Shown here: in pieces, positions 34,371-42,320 of the stretch
Layout: every line of letters starts with the position of its first letter
Position numbering within the stretch: position 1 is the first letter of the stretch
From: Diaminobutyricibacter sp049994905
GTDB lineage: Bacteria > Actinomycetota > Actinomycetes > Actinomycetales > Microbacteriaceae
NCBI RefSeq assembly: GCF_049994905.1
Contig: NZ_CP188258.1
Location: 2,418,001-2,482,000 of the forward strand
Direction: 5' to 3'
DNA length: 64,000 nucleotides
Notes under the pieces: model-generated
Databases searched by the model: none
Told to the model about the DNA's origin: nothing
The model's input: only the letters and a program-made list of their open reading frames with translations
Translations under genes and position numbers: made by a program

Positions 34371-34409
34371 TGAGGAATGCCCCGGTCAGCCTGACCGGGG
34401 CATTCCTCA
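34371..34409. terminator. Long perfect hairpin between convergent genes
   Basis: The segments 34371-34389 and 34391-34409 are perfect reverse complements (19 bp), the strongest hairpin in the window. It lies between the S9 peptidase (plus) and the DUF308 gene (minus), whose stop is nine bases away, and should terminate both. Confidence 0.85.
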
Positions 34410-34417
34410 GTGAACGG

Positions 34418-35050
34418 TTACGCGACCCTGGGCCGAGCTGCGAGGTCCTTGAGGGCCTGGCGCCCGAACGTGAACGCGCGCACGATTCCGATGATTCCCA
34501 GGACGATCAGGATGATCGCCGTGATGAGAAGCAGCCAGAACGCCGACCATCCCGGAATGATCAGCACGACGATGCCGGCGACAATGCTCACGATGCCGAA
34601 CGTGATCGCCCAGCCCCGCGAGGCCGACCTCCCGGATTCAGCCAGCGCCATCACACCTTCGATGATCCATCCGATACCGATGATGGCCACGATCAGGATC
34701 AGCAGGGCCGCGGCAGCAGTCTGCGAGTTCCTGATCGCGACGATTCCGGCGATGACCAGCAACAGCCCGAACAGGATGTCGAGGGTGCGGTGGCCGCCGC
34801 TGATGCCGCGGCTGAAGATACCGAGCGCCAGGCGCACGATACCGGCGATAAGGAAATAGATTCCAAGGAAGATTGCGAGCACCGAAAGGGTGCGGTCCGG
34901 CCAGAAGAGCAAGACGATACCGAAAACGAGCGCAATGATTCCGCTTACCGCGAAGGCGGCACGGATGCCGTTGATGGCCGATTTGGTCAGGTCTCGCGCA
35001 TCGAGGTCGAAGTAGCTCGGCTCGGCATCAAGAGGATCAACAGATGTCAT
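34418..35050 (-). CDS. DUF308/HdeD family membrane protein
   Basis: A 210-residue protein with six hydrophobic segments and short charged ends, matching the HdeD/DUF308 family. The halves are related: GIIALVFGIVLLFWPDRTLS in the first and GIVSIVAGIVVLIIPGWSAF in the second. HdeD was linked to acid resistance in Escherichia coli, but the molecular role is unknown. The ATG at 35050 has AAAGG eight bases upstream; a GTG three codons earlier is less well placed. It is transcribed alone and ends at the strong hairpin. Confidence 0.88.
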   Translation of the reverse strand: MTSVDPLDAEPSYFDLDARDLTKSAINGIRAAFAVSGIIALVFGIVLLFWPDRTLSVLAIFLGIYFLIAGIVRLALGIFSRGISGGHRTLDILFGLLLVIAGIVAIRNSQTAAAALLILIVAIIGIGWIIEGVMALAESGRSASRGWAITFGIVSIVAGIVVLIIPGWSAFWLLLITAIILIVLGIIGIVRAFTFGRQALKDLAARPRVA

Positions 35051-35425
35051 GATGTGCACCTTTCTCCGTGAGCCGTCTGGCTCGACTGCATGTAAAGCTG
35101 ACGATAGCGCTGTCTTACACAGGTCGCACTCAGTTTCGCCGCCGTGTTACAAGAACCGTGACTGCCTACTCCGATCGTGGTGAGGAAGATTCGACGCTGA
35201 TTCGGGTCGGTTCGCTTGTCGCGGACGCACCGCGACGCGGCAGAATCGACAGATCAGGGACTCGGCGGGCTTCCCTCGTTTCAGCGACCGTCGCGCTGAT
35301 AATGCACATTATGTCAAGTAAGCGATACCGCACCCGATTCATCCCCTCCTCGACCTTGAGAGGACGGATGCAGTCTGATGACAAGTCTCCTTGACTTGAC
35401 TCTTCGGCACGCTTACGCTCGACCC
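35051..35425. other. Intergenic region with divergent promoters
   Basis: These 375 bases separate the DUF308 gene from the membrane/XRE pair and hold no convincing gene. The right end carries a good promoter (35391-35425). A small AT-rich inverted repeat (AATGCACATT near 35301) lies in the middle. Confidence 0.55.
35391..35425 (+). promoter_or_regulatory. Promoter of the membrane/XRE gene pair
   Basis: TTGACT at 35391-35396, a 17-base spacer and TACGCT at 35414-35419, followed six bases later by the ATG at 35426. This is a near-ideal housekeeping promoter for a leaderless transcript. Confidence 0.75.
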
Positions 35426-35842
35426 ATGACAAGCGACCTTGACTCCGGCGGAGAATCCTCGATCGAAATCCGCCGACGGCGCGTCTTCCGGGTACGGCTG
35501 TGGTCGGGCGTCGGCGCCTATATTCTCGCTTCCGTCGCACTGGACCTGTGGGGTCATGGAACCAGCCCGTGGCGCATTGTCCTGGCAGTACTGCCGTTGG
35601 TCTTTCTTGTGTGGAACGTGATCGTCATCGTGCTGCGCGTGCGCCAGATGGACGAGTACCAGGTCAAGCTGTTCTTTCCCGGACTGGCGGTAGGTTTCTC
35701 CGTCGCGATCTTCACCGCGATCACTCTGGGCACTCTCAGCTCTGCTGGCTTCGCCGTGCCGAATGCAGGCTGGCCCGTGGCCGTCATCGGAGTTCTGGCC
35801 TGGCAGTTGACCAACCGCATGACGGGGGCTCCCAGCGCCTGA
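35426..35842 (+). CDS. Hypothetical membrane protein paired with an XRE regulator
   Basis: A 138-residue protein with a charged N-terminus (SSIEIRRRRVFRVRLW) and four hydrophobic segments near 27-42, 49-69, 83-105 and 110-128. I cannot name its family, but small four-helix membrane proteins next to a 65-70-residue XRE regulator are a recurring pair in Gram-positive genomes. The start is fixed by a strong promoter exactly six bases upstream. The stop overlaps the regulator start (TGATG), so the membrane protein may control or be controlled by the regulator. Confidence 0.75.
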   Translation: MTSDLDSGGESSIEIRRRRVFRVRLWSGVGAYILASVALDLWGHGTSPWRIVLAVLPLVFLVWNVIVIVLRVRQMDEYQVKLFFPGLAVGFSVAIFTAITLGTLSSAGFAVPNAGWPVAVIGVLAWQLTNRMTGAPSA

Positions 35843-36042
35843 TGGAGAACCTGATCCGTTCGGAACGGGAGCAACGGGGATGGACCCAGGCGGTGCTCGC
35901 CGAACAACTGGAGGTGTCGCGTCAGACTGTCGTCGCGCTCGAAACAGGAAAGTACGACCCGTCCCTGCCGCTGGCCTTCCGTATCTCCCGCCTCTTCGGC
36001 AAGCCGATCGAAGGTCTCTTCATCCCGGCGGACATTTCCTGA
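35842..36042 (+). CDS. XRE-family helix-turn-helix regulator (short form)
   Basis: A 66-residue single-domain DNA-binding protein. The HTH reads IRSEREQRGWTQAVLAEQLE then VSRQTVVALETGKYDPSLPL, and the end FRISRLFGKPIEGLFIP is typical of the YozG-like short XRE group. There is no sensor domain, so the overlapping membrane gene upstream is its likely partner. The ATG at 35842 shares bases with that gene's stop codon. Targets are unknown; autoregulation of the promoter at 35391-35425 would be the simplest case. Confidence 0.9.
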   Translation: MENLIRSEREQRGWTQAVLAEQLEVSRQTVVALETGKYDPSLPLAFRISRLFGKPIEGLFIPADIS

Positions 36043-36056
36043 AGGAGCCTGCGGGT

Positions 36057-36665
36057 CTAGGAAGCCGCCTCCCACGCGAAGCCATCGGGGTCGGTGAAGG
36101 GTCCGGCTTCGCTGCCGATGACGATCCGGTGGGAGCCCGTGCCTTCGGGGGCGACCCCGGCATCCTTGGCCAGCGCACGACGAGCGTAAAGCCCGAGGCC
36201 GACCGGACTCGACGGAGTGGAGAACTCGACGTATTTGCCGAAACTCTTGCCGACCGCGAAGCCGCGACCGACATAGAACTGCTTGCTTTCCGCCACGTCC
36301 TCCACAGCCAGCAGCAGAACGATCTGGTCGACCGCGAGGGTCGCAGGGCCGCTGTCCTTCTTCGCGGATGTCGCGACTTTCCAGATCGACCCATCCGGGG
36401 ACTGCACGACCCCGCCGAAGCCCCACAACGATTTCGTGACCGGCTTCAGCGTCGTAGCACCCGCCTTTACTGCGGAGTCGATCAGGCCGCCGACGGTGGA
36501 CGGCTGCGACACGATGAGAGAGAGGGTGAACCCTCGGAAGCCCGACGTCGTATCGTCGGCGCCCTTCACGCGTACCTGGGCGCCGAGCCCGAAGGCGGCG
36601 GTGTAGAACTCTTCTGCTGCAGTGGGGTCATCAGCTTCGAGGCTGACGTATTCGATGGATGTCAT
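36057..36665 (-). CDS. VOC superfamily (glyoxalase-like) protein
   Basis: A 202-residue protein with two glyoxalase/VOC modules. The first (residues 3-100) starts IEYVSLEADDPTAAEEFYTA, and the second (about 115-200) starts VDQIVLLLAVEDVAESKQFY and ends FTDPDGFAWEAA. Metal-binding positions are not all kept, so it could be a binding protein or an enzyme of unknown substrate. The ATG at 36665 lies seven bases after TAGCGT. It is divergent from the PCD-VOC fusion gene, with 111 bases between the starts. Confidence 0.85.
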   Translation of the reverse strand: MTSIEYVSLEADDPTAAEEFYTAAFGLGAQVRVKGADDTTSGFRGFTLSLIVSQPSTVGGLIDSAVKAGATTLKPVTKSLWGFGGVVQSPDGSIWKVATSAKKDSGPATLAVDQIVLLLAVEDVAESKQFYVGRGFAVGKSFGKYVEFSTPSSPVGLGLYARRALAKDAGVAPEGTGSHRIVIGSEAGPFTDPDGFAWEAAS

Positions 36666-36776
36666 ACCGCACACGCTATTCGGGACATCCGCATCCGGCT
36701 TCTCGATTCCTGCTCGATCGGATGCAGTGGTCACCACACTCTGGAACCGGGTGACGTCGGAGGGTAGCGTCGGCCT

Positions 36777-37421
36777 ATGGCAAAGCAGATCACGGATGCT
36801 GAATTCTCGACCACTGACGGCGTCGCCGAATGGCGTGCGCTCTTCTGGGGCGCGAAAACCCTGTACGAAACCGGCGATTTCGCAACCGGCGCGCGCTTCG
36901 TCGCCGCCGTCGCAGAAGTGGCGGATGCCGTCGGCCACTCCCCCCTCATCGACCTGCGGCCCGACACGGTGACGGTTCAGGTCATCACGCCGGGTGTCGG
37001 CCTCAGCGACCTCGATCTCGAGCTCGCCCGGCGGATTTCGGTGGTCGCCGCGCAGCTCGGTCTCACTTCCGATCCTTCCGCCGTGCAGCACGTGCAGCTG
37101 GCGTTCGACGCGGAAGAGCCGGCAGCCGTGATGCCGTTCTGGCGGGCGGCCCTCGGATACGTTCCCGTCGGACCCACAGACATGATCGAACCCAACCTCA
37201 TCGGCCCGACCGTCTCCTTTTGGCAGAAGGGGTACGTCGCACCACGCAACCGCATCCATATCGATGTCTCCGTACCACATGACCAGGCACAGGCGCGTGT
37301 GGATGCCGTGCTCGCGGCCGGCGGCCGCATTCTCGGCGACCGCTACGCCCCGGCGTGGTGGTCGCTCATCGACGCCGAAGGAAACGTAGTCGACATCGCG
37401 ACGTGGCAGGGGCGCGACTGA
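36777..37421 (+). CDS. Fusion of pterin-carbinolamine-dehydratase-like and VOC domains
   Basis: A 214-residue protein. Residues 30-95 resemble 4a-hydroxytetrahydrobiopterin dehydratase (PCD): FVAAVAEVADAVGHSPLIDL with one His-x-Pro, then DTVTVQVITPGVGLSDLDLE and ARRIS. Residues 105-210 form a VOC domain, with HVQLAFDAEEPAAVMPFWRA and RIHIDVSVPHDQAQARVDAV and the end LIDAEGNVVDIATW. A PCD usually has two or three His residues in its site; here only one is clear, so dehydratase activity is doubtful. The ATG at 36777 lies six bases after TAGCGT. Confidence 0.82.
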   Translation: MAKQITDAEFSTTDGVAEWRALFWGAKTLYETGDFATGARFVAAVAEVADAVGHSPLIDLRPDTVTVQVITPGVGLSDLDLELARRISVVAAQLGLTSDPSAVQHVQLAFDAEEPAAVMPFWRAALGYVPVGPTDMIEPNLIGPTVSFWQKGYVAPRNRIHIDVSVPHDQAQARVDAVLAAGGRILGDRYAPAWWSLIDAEGNVVDIATWQGRD

Positions 37422-37422
37422 T

Positions 37423-38415
37423 GTGTCGACACTGACCCGGTACGTGGCGATCGCGAGTTCGGGCATCCTGCTCGCGTTCGCACTCGGCGGCTGCACCGGC
37501 GTAGGTGGAGGCGGCACGGGAGCCGGCACGTCAGGCACTCCCACAGCCGCATCGGCTACACCTTCGTCGACGGTTTCGACAACGTCCGGGCAGGCGGGAT
37601 CACCGTCGACAACCGCTCAGACCCAGGGTCTTCAACACGTGGTCATCATCGTCGATGAGAACAAGACCGCGACCTCCGTCGTCGGCAACCCCGCAGCGCC
37701 GTACCTGAATGCGCTCGCGCACCAGTACGCGACAGCCACGCAGTACTCGGCTGTCGCACATCCGAGCCTGCCGAACTACCTCGCGATGACGAGCGGGACC
37801 ACCGCCGGCATCACGACCGACTGCAATCCGCCCGGCGGCTCCTGCCTGGTGACGGGGCCGAACATCGCGCAGGCGATCGATCGCTCGGGCCGCACCTGGA
37901 AGATGTATGCCGAGAGCATGCCCACCGCCTGCTCGGTCGAGAACACGAACCTTTACGCGGTGAAGCACGTACCGTTTCTCTACTTTCCCAGTGTCACCCG
38001 CAACCCTGCCTATTGCGCGACGCACGTCGTTCCCTTCACCCAGTTCTCCGCGGACCTTGCGACTCCGACCTCACTGCCGAACTACTCATTCATCAGTCCG
38101 AACCTGTGCAACGACATGCACGATTGCTCTGTGGCGACCGGCGACGCCTGGCTCCGCGCGACCGTGCCGGACATCCTCCACTCCCCCGCTTTCACCCGGC
38201 AGCGTTCCTTGCTCGTGGTGACGTTCGACGAAGGTGACGGCTCAGACAATCTGGTCGTGTGCGTCTTCGCCGGCCCCGCGGCAGCCCTGCACACGGTCTC
38301 GGCGGCGTCGTACACGCATTACTCGCTGCTCCGGACGATCGAATCCGTGTGGGGGCTGGCCCCGATGACAGCCAACGACGGGAGCGCACGACCGATGACG
38401 GCCCTGCTTCGGTGA
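37423..38415 (+). CDS. Secreted phosphoesterase-family lipoprotein
   Basis: A 330-residue protein of the acid phosphatase/phospholipase C-like phosphoesterase group. A type II signal peptide ends at the lipobox LGGC near residues 21-24, and a Ser/Thr-rich linker of about 45 residues follows. The catalytic domain opens with HVVIIVDENKTATSVVGNPA and continues with HPSLPNYLAMTSG near 114-126, NLCNDMHDCSV and VTFDEGDG near 264, which supply metal ligands. It should act on phosphate esters outside the cell. The GTG at 37423 is one base past the previous stop, so both genes may be co-transcribed. Confidence 0.88.
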   Translation: MSTLTRYVAIASSGILLAFALGGCTGVGGGGTGAGTSGTPTAASATPSSTVSTTSGQAGSPSTTAQTQGLQHVVIIVDENKTATSVVGNPAAPYLNALAHQYATATQYSAVAHPSLPNYLAMTSGTTAGITTDCNPPGGSCLVTGPNIAQAIDRSGRTWKMYAESMPTACSVENTNLYAVKHVPFLYFPSVTRNPAYCATHVVPFTQFSADLATPTSLPNYSFISPNLCNDMHDCSVATGDAWLRATVPDILHSPAFTRQRSLLVVTFDEGDGSDNLVVCVFAGPAAALHTVSAASYTHYSLLRTIESVWGLAPMTANDGSARPMTALLR

Positions 38416-38441
38416 GTTGGAGGTGCCGGCGACGCCCCGAG

Positions 38442-38948
38442 CTACGCAGTTCGTTCCAGAGCGCCCCCGCTCTCGGACGAAGGATGGTTCGCTCCGGGTA
38501 CGGCGTGACGCTCGTCACGGATGAGCGCGAAGACGACAGCGCCCGTTGCGATCAGCCAGCACCCGGCCATGATGGCGGAGCTGAAGTCCTCCCCGTAGTC
38601 GACGAAACTCATGCCGTTGAAGAACGCGCCGAACGTGAAGAACGCGGCGATACCGGTCGGCCACCGCCAGCCCCGCGACCGGCGCACAAGGCTGGAGACG
38701 AACAATACGACGGCTCCTGCGAAGAGCACGGAGCCGAGCAGTGCATGAACGAACAGGGCCGGCCCTCCGGCGCCGGACAACGCCCATCCGAGACTTGTGA
38801 ACGAGCGGCTGAAGTACTCGTCGCCCGAGGTTCCCGGGTGAACATCCGGAATCTTCACAAAAAGGTTGAGCACCATCCCGGCGGCGAACTGAAGGGCGTA
38901 GCCGACCAGCATTGCGATGGCGAATCGTCTGAGGAAGATGTCCGGCAT
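38442..38948 (-). CDS. Hypothetical four-helix membrane protein
   Basis: A 168-residue protein with hydrophobic segments at about residues 10-30, 62-85, 95-112 and 122-142 and an extracytoplasmic loop (FVKIPDVHPGTSGDEYFSRS) between the first two. The tail is hydrophilic. I do not recognise a named family with confidence. It converges with the phosphoesterase gene, leaving 26 bases. The M23 peptidase gene starts divergently about 250 bases away. Confidence 0.75.
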   Translation of the reverse strand: MPDIFLRRFAIAMLVGYALQFAAGMVLNLFVKIPDVHPGTSGDEYFSRSFTSLGWALSGAGGPALFVHALLGSVLFAGAVVLFVSSLVRRSRGWRWPTGIAAFFTFGAFFNGMSFVDYGEDFSSAIMAGCWLIATGAVVFALIRDERHAVPGANHPSSESGGALERTA

Positions 38949-39194
38949 AAGGCTGGAGTATCAGCCTGACCCGTCGAGCGCAAGCACCGAACCTGATGGG
39001 CGATGGCGGCCGACTCCCCCGCCGGAGCTGCGCTCTCCGCGCGGGAGCGGTTCGGCTGATCGTCCCCTCGAATCCTCGGGGTTGCTGGACGCCCCCGAAC
39101 GGGCCTTGTGCCCGCGATTGCGGGGTGAAAGACTCAAAACGGCGTCCGTTTCCCAGGAAGCGGACGCAACCGGGGGCTGGTGGATGGTTCACCG

Positions 39195-40649
39195 ATGGCA
39201 CACACGCGGAAGAACAGCCGAGAAGGACTGACGATTCCACGACGGGGGTATCCTCGCCGCGCGGGAGTGGTGTGCGCGATCGTCTCCCTGTGCTTGGTCG
39301 GTTTCGCTGATCCGGCCGTGGGTGCTGCAACGTGCTCTCCCGACCCGACCACGTCACCCAGCGGCGGCTCCACGTCGACCGGAGACAGTTGCGAGTCGCC
39401 GACTCCGCCGACACCTGACCCGGCGGCGACTCCGGACCCGGTCGGCTCCACTCCGAGTCCCACCGACCCGGCAACGGTGCCGACCCCGACCCCAACGCCG
39501 ACCCCCACGCCGACTCCGAGCCCGACCCCCTCCCCCACTCCCGCGCCAACGTCGAAACCCACTCCGAAGCCGCATCCGACTGCCGACGACGAGCCCACCG
39601 CTCCAGGCGCAAGCGCTCCGAAGTTCGGTGCCGGCGTGACGGGGGCTCCCGTGGTCAGTGCCGTCGCTGCCCAATTCGAAGCTGAGTTGGCCGCGACGGC
39701 CTCGAAAGTCGCCGACGCGCGCGCACACTATGCCAACGCCTCGGCCGGCTACGCAGCGACGAAGAGCGAGTTCGACCAGGCGACGGCGCTCGCAACGGGC
39801 GCCGAGAAGCAGGCACAGTCAGCCGAGCAGAATGCCAGGACGTCCGCGCGGCTGCTGCTGCGCGAGGTACGGGTCGGCGGCGACCCGCTCGCATCTGCCG
39901 ACCCCCTTGCAGCGATTTTCGGCGGTGGCGGAGGCAACCTGTTGCAGCGACTCGGCTCGCTGAATCAGCTGGCGCGGGCGAGCGAGTCTCCGTCCGAGGT
40001 GGCTGCGCGCGCCGAACACGATGCAGTGGTTGCGCGTGCGCTTCGGGCACAGGCCGACAAGGCGAAGGATGCGGTTGGCTCGATTCCGGTCGACAGCAGT
40101 AAGAAGGCCATGGCAACGGCTTCGGCGGCCGTCAACTCGGCTGAGGCGAGCCTCGCCTCCGTGCAACTGCAGATCGCGTCGACCGGCACGGTCACTCGCT
40201 TTCCGAATTTCATCGACAATGGTCGGCTGGGACACGCCGTATGGGTCGATCCAGTCCGCGGACCGATCACCGACGGTTATGGTCCTCGACCTTCGCGCCC
40301 GCTGGGCACTGGACCTTTCCACTACGGTGACGACATCGCCGCTGCATGCTCGACCTGGATCGTGGCGGCCGCCGCAGGGACCATCGTGGCCACCGGCCCC
40401 AACGGCTCATACGGCAACTGGGTGATGATCGACCACGGGCAGGGCGTCCAGACCGTTTACGCTCACATCGCGAACGGCGGGACGATCGTGCACAACGGAG
40501 AAGCCGTGGTGGCCGGTCAGCCGATCGCACTCGTCGGCACGACCGGCGCATCCACGGGTTGTCACCTGCACTTCGAGGTGCGGGTCGACGGCCAGCGTAT
40601 CGACCCGCAACCTTTCCTGGCCGCGCGAGGCGTGATCGTCGGTCGCTAG
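39195..40649 (+). CDS. M23-family peptidoglycan peptidase with PT-rich stalk
   Basis: A secreted protein of about 484 residues. The signal peptide (GVVCAIVSLCLVGFADPAVG) ends near residue 45. A Pro-Thr stalk (repeated PT and PS pairs at about 95-125) and a coiled-coil region (about 160-325, QSAEQNARTSARLLLREVRV) follow. The C-terminal LytM domain carries the zinc ligands HYGDD near 388 and HLHFEV near 460. It is likely an endopeptidase or an amidase activator. The ATG at 39195 is preferred, and a GTG five codons upstream is possible. A structured leader precedes it. Confidence 0.9.
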   Translation: MAHTRKNSREGLTIPRRGYPRRAGVVCAIVSLCLVGFADPAVGAATCSPDPTTSPSGGSTSTGDSCESPTPPTPDPAATPDPVGSTPSPTDPATVPTPTPTPTPTPTPSPTPSPTPAPTSKPTPKPHPTADDEPTAPGASAPKFGAGVTGAPVVSAVAAQFEAELAATASKVADARAHYANASAGYAATKSEFDQATALATGAEKQAQSAEQNARTSARLLLREVRVGGDPLASADPLAAIFGGGGGNLLQRLGSLNQLARASESPSEVAARAEHDAVVARALRAQADKAKDAVGSIPVDSSKKAMATASAAVNSAEASLASVQLQIASTGTVTRFPNFIDNGRLGHAVWVDPVRGPITDGYGPRPSRPLGTGPFHYGDDIAAACSTWIVAAAAGTIVATGPNGSYGNWVMIDHGQGVQTVYAHIANGGTIVHNGEAVVAGQPIALVGTTGASTGCHLHFEVRVDGQRIDPQPFLAARGVIVGR

Positions 40650-40665
40650 CCGTCGGGGAGAATTC

Positions 40666-41082
40666 CTATGGCTTGGGGCCCGCGATGTTCACGAGCCAGG
40701 AGACGCCGAACTTGTCGGTGAGCATGCCGAAGCTGTCACCCCAGGGCGCTTTCTCGAGCGGTTGGGCGATCGTTCCATCGACCGCGAGCTTGTCCCAGTA
40801 TCCGCGGAGTTCGGCCTCGTCGTCACCGCTCAGGGAGATCGAGAAGTTGTCGCCAGGGTTGTAGTCCATGCGATTCGGCGTGTCGGCCCCCATGAGAATG
40901 AGACCGGTGGCCGACGTCAGCTGGCCGTGCATGATCTTGTCTTTCTCAGCCGGGTCGTCGCTGGCCTGGAAATCGCCGAAGCTGCTGAGATTGAGCTCAC
41001 CGCCGAACACGGTCTGGTAGAACTCCATTGCCTGCTTCGCTGTATCTCGAAAGCTGATGTAGGGGTTCAGAAGGGTGGGCAT
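40666..41082 (-). CDS. PhnB-like VOC family protein
   Basis: A 138-residue single VOC domain of the PhnB/3-demethylubiquinone methyltransferase-like group. It begins LLNPYISFRDTAKQAMEFYQ, continues TVFGGELNLSSFGDF, and ends FGMLTDKFGVSWLVNIA, the usual C-terminal motif. PhnB-type proteins have no agreed function. The ATG at 41082 is preceded by an excellent AAGGAGG site. It is convergent with the M23 gene and separated from the upstream nuclease-like gene by 34 bases on the same strand. Confidence 0.92.
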   Translation of the reverse strand: MPTLLNPYISFRDTAKQAMEFYQTVFGGELNLSSFGDFQASDDPAEKDKIMHGQLTSATGLILMGADTPNRMDYNPGDNFSISLSGDDEAELRGYWDKLAVDGTIAQPLEKAPWGDSFGMLTDKFGVSWLVNIAGPKP

Positions 41083-41116
41083 ATCGGGCCTCCTTGTTCA
41101 TCGAATTGGGTTCAGG

Positions 41117-42259
41117 CTACCGACGACCGCCGACATGCGCACCCGTCGATTCCACAACGGAACGCGGGTTCTGCGCGACGCCCGCCCGCGCCCGATACGC
41201 ATCGACGATCAGCGCCCCCCGCACCTCGCGGAGCCGGTCGAGCAGCCTGCCGACGAGCGCATCAGACACGCCTGAAGTGGTGAGGTCGTATGGGCCGATC
41301 GGCTGTAGTTTCCCACAACGGATGCGGATGACCTCCCATCCGGCCGACCGGAGGAGACGGTCTTTTCGCTTGTCGGACAACTCACGGCGCCCCACATGCT
41401 CCAGGCCGTCCCGACCGGTGGTGTCGTACTCGATGGCCACCTTCAGTTCGTCGATGACGATGTCCGGCCACACTTCGACATGCGAATAGAACGGCTTCGC
41501 GACCTTGACCGCATTGAGGCTGAGGTCGACCTCGAGCACCTGGCCCAGACGCTGCCGGAGTTTCGCCTCGACCGCGGATGCCGGCTTCGGCGCCCAGGGG
41601 CTCACGAACCCGGCCCCGACCGGATAGCGGTCAGCCGCCGCGGCGGCGTGCCTGCACGTGGGGCATCCGCGTCCGCGAAGCACGGAATCGACGCTGGCCT
41701 CGAACGACGGATGACCCTTGCTGCATATCCATGAGTACCGCCTGTCTGTGCGTGTCTCGGCGAGCAGTTCCGGCCGTCGACCGGGTACTGCCTTCGCCGC
41801 GAGGGCCTCCCGCGTCTGCCCCGTCTCCCCGAGCCTTCGGCACAGGGCGCAGCGTTCGCCGGGCTCGAGGTCGCCGATGGCGCGCGGATCGCGCGGATGC
41901 CCGCAGGCGAAAGCCGGGACGGGTTCACGCACGACGCCCATCGGCGCCCGCCGTCGCTGGGCGAGCGCAGCGCACTCCGGGCACCAGGTCGAGCGCCGTC
42001 GCGACCCGTCCGGCTTGCTGCGCTGCTCCTCGGGCGTCGCCACGAACCGATGGCCGGAATCGCACTCCCAGACGAGATAGACGTCGGCGCCCGGGGGTAC
42101 CTGGCTCAGGACGATCCCCGAGTTCAGGTCGGGATGGTACTGGCGGATGAGGGTCGGGTAGCGCTCCCAGTCCGTGCGGTACCGACCGACCGGGTAGGGA
42201 ACATCCATACCTTTGGTCCACTGGCGGCGCGCCCACCACTGCTGCACGCTCTCAGGCAC
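41117..42259 (-). CDS. Zinc-ribbon protein with C-terminal DUF559/Vsr-like nuclease domain
   Basis: A 380-residue protein. The N-terminus (RYPTLIRQYHPDLNSGIVLS) followed by VWECDSGHRFVATPEEQRSK and WCPECA matches the probable zinc-ribbon repeat of the DUF4379 type. A second Cys cluster is FACGHP to CALCRR and a third WICSKGHPSFEAS to GCPTCRH. Residues 250-350 look like a PD-(D/E)xK nuclease: WPDIVIDELKVAIEYDTTGR and DRLLRSAGWEVIRIR. It may be a DNA repair or defence nuclease. The GTG at 42259 follows GAGGAG at six bases. Confidence 0.82.
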   Translation of the reverse strand: MPESVQQWWARRQWTKGMDVPYPVGRYRTDWERYPTLIRQYHPDLNSGIVLSQVPPGADVYLVWECDSGHRFVATPEEQRSKPDGSRRRSTWCPECAALAQRRRAPMGVVREPVPAFACGHPRDPRAIGDLEPGERCALCRRLGETGQTREALAAKAVPGRRPELLAETRTDRRYSWICSKGHPSFEASVDSVLRGRGCPTCRHAAAAADRYPVGAGFVSPWAPKPASAVEAKLRQRLGQVLEVDLSLNAVKVAKPFYSHVEVWPDIVIDELKVAIEYDTTGRDGLEHVGRRELSDKRKDRLLRSAGWEVIRIRCGKLQPIGPYDLTTSGVSDALVGRLLDRLREVRGALIVDAYRARAGVAQNPRSVVESTGAHVGGRR

Positions 42260-42320
42260 GACTGCTCCTCTTCGTCCGAAGGCTCGGCATCCTCCGATGG
42301 AACTGTACGACCGACCCCCG

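Noticed and set aside
39480..39560. The Pro-Thr coding repeat as a mobile or regulatory repeat
   Set aside because: It is an in-frame PT/PS stalk in a secreted wall enzyme, an ordinary low-complexity linker.
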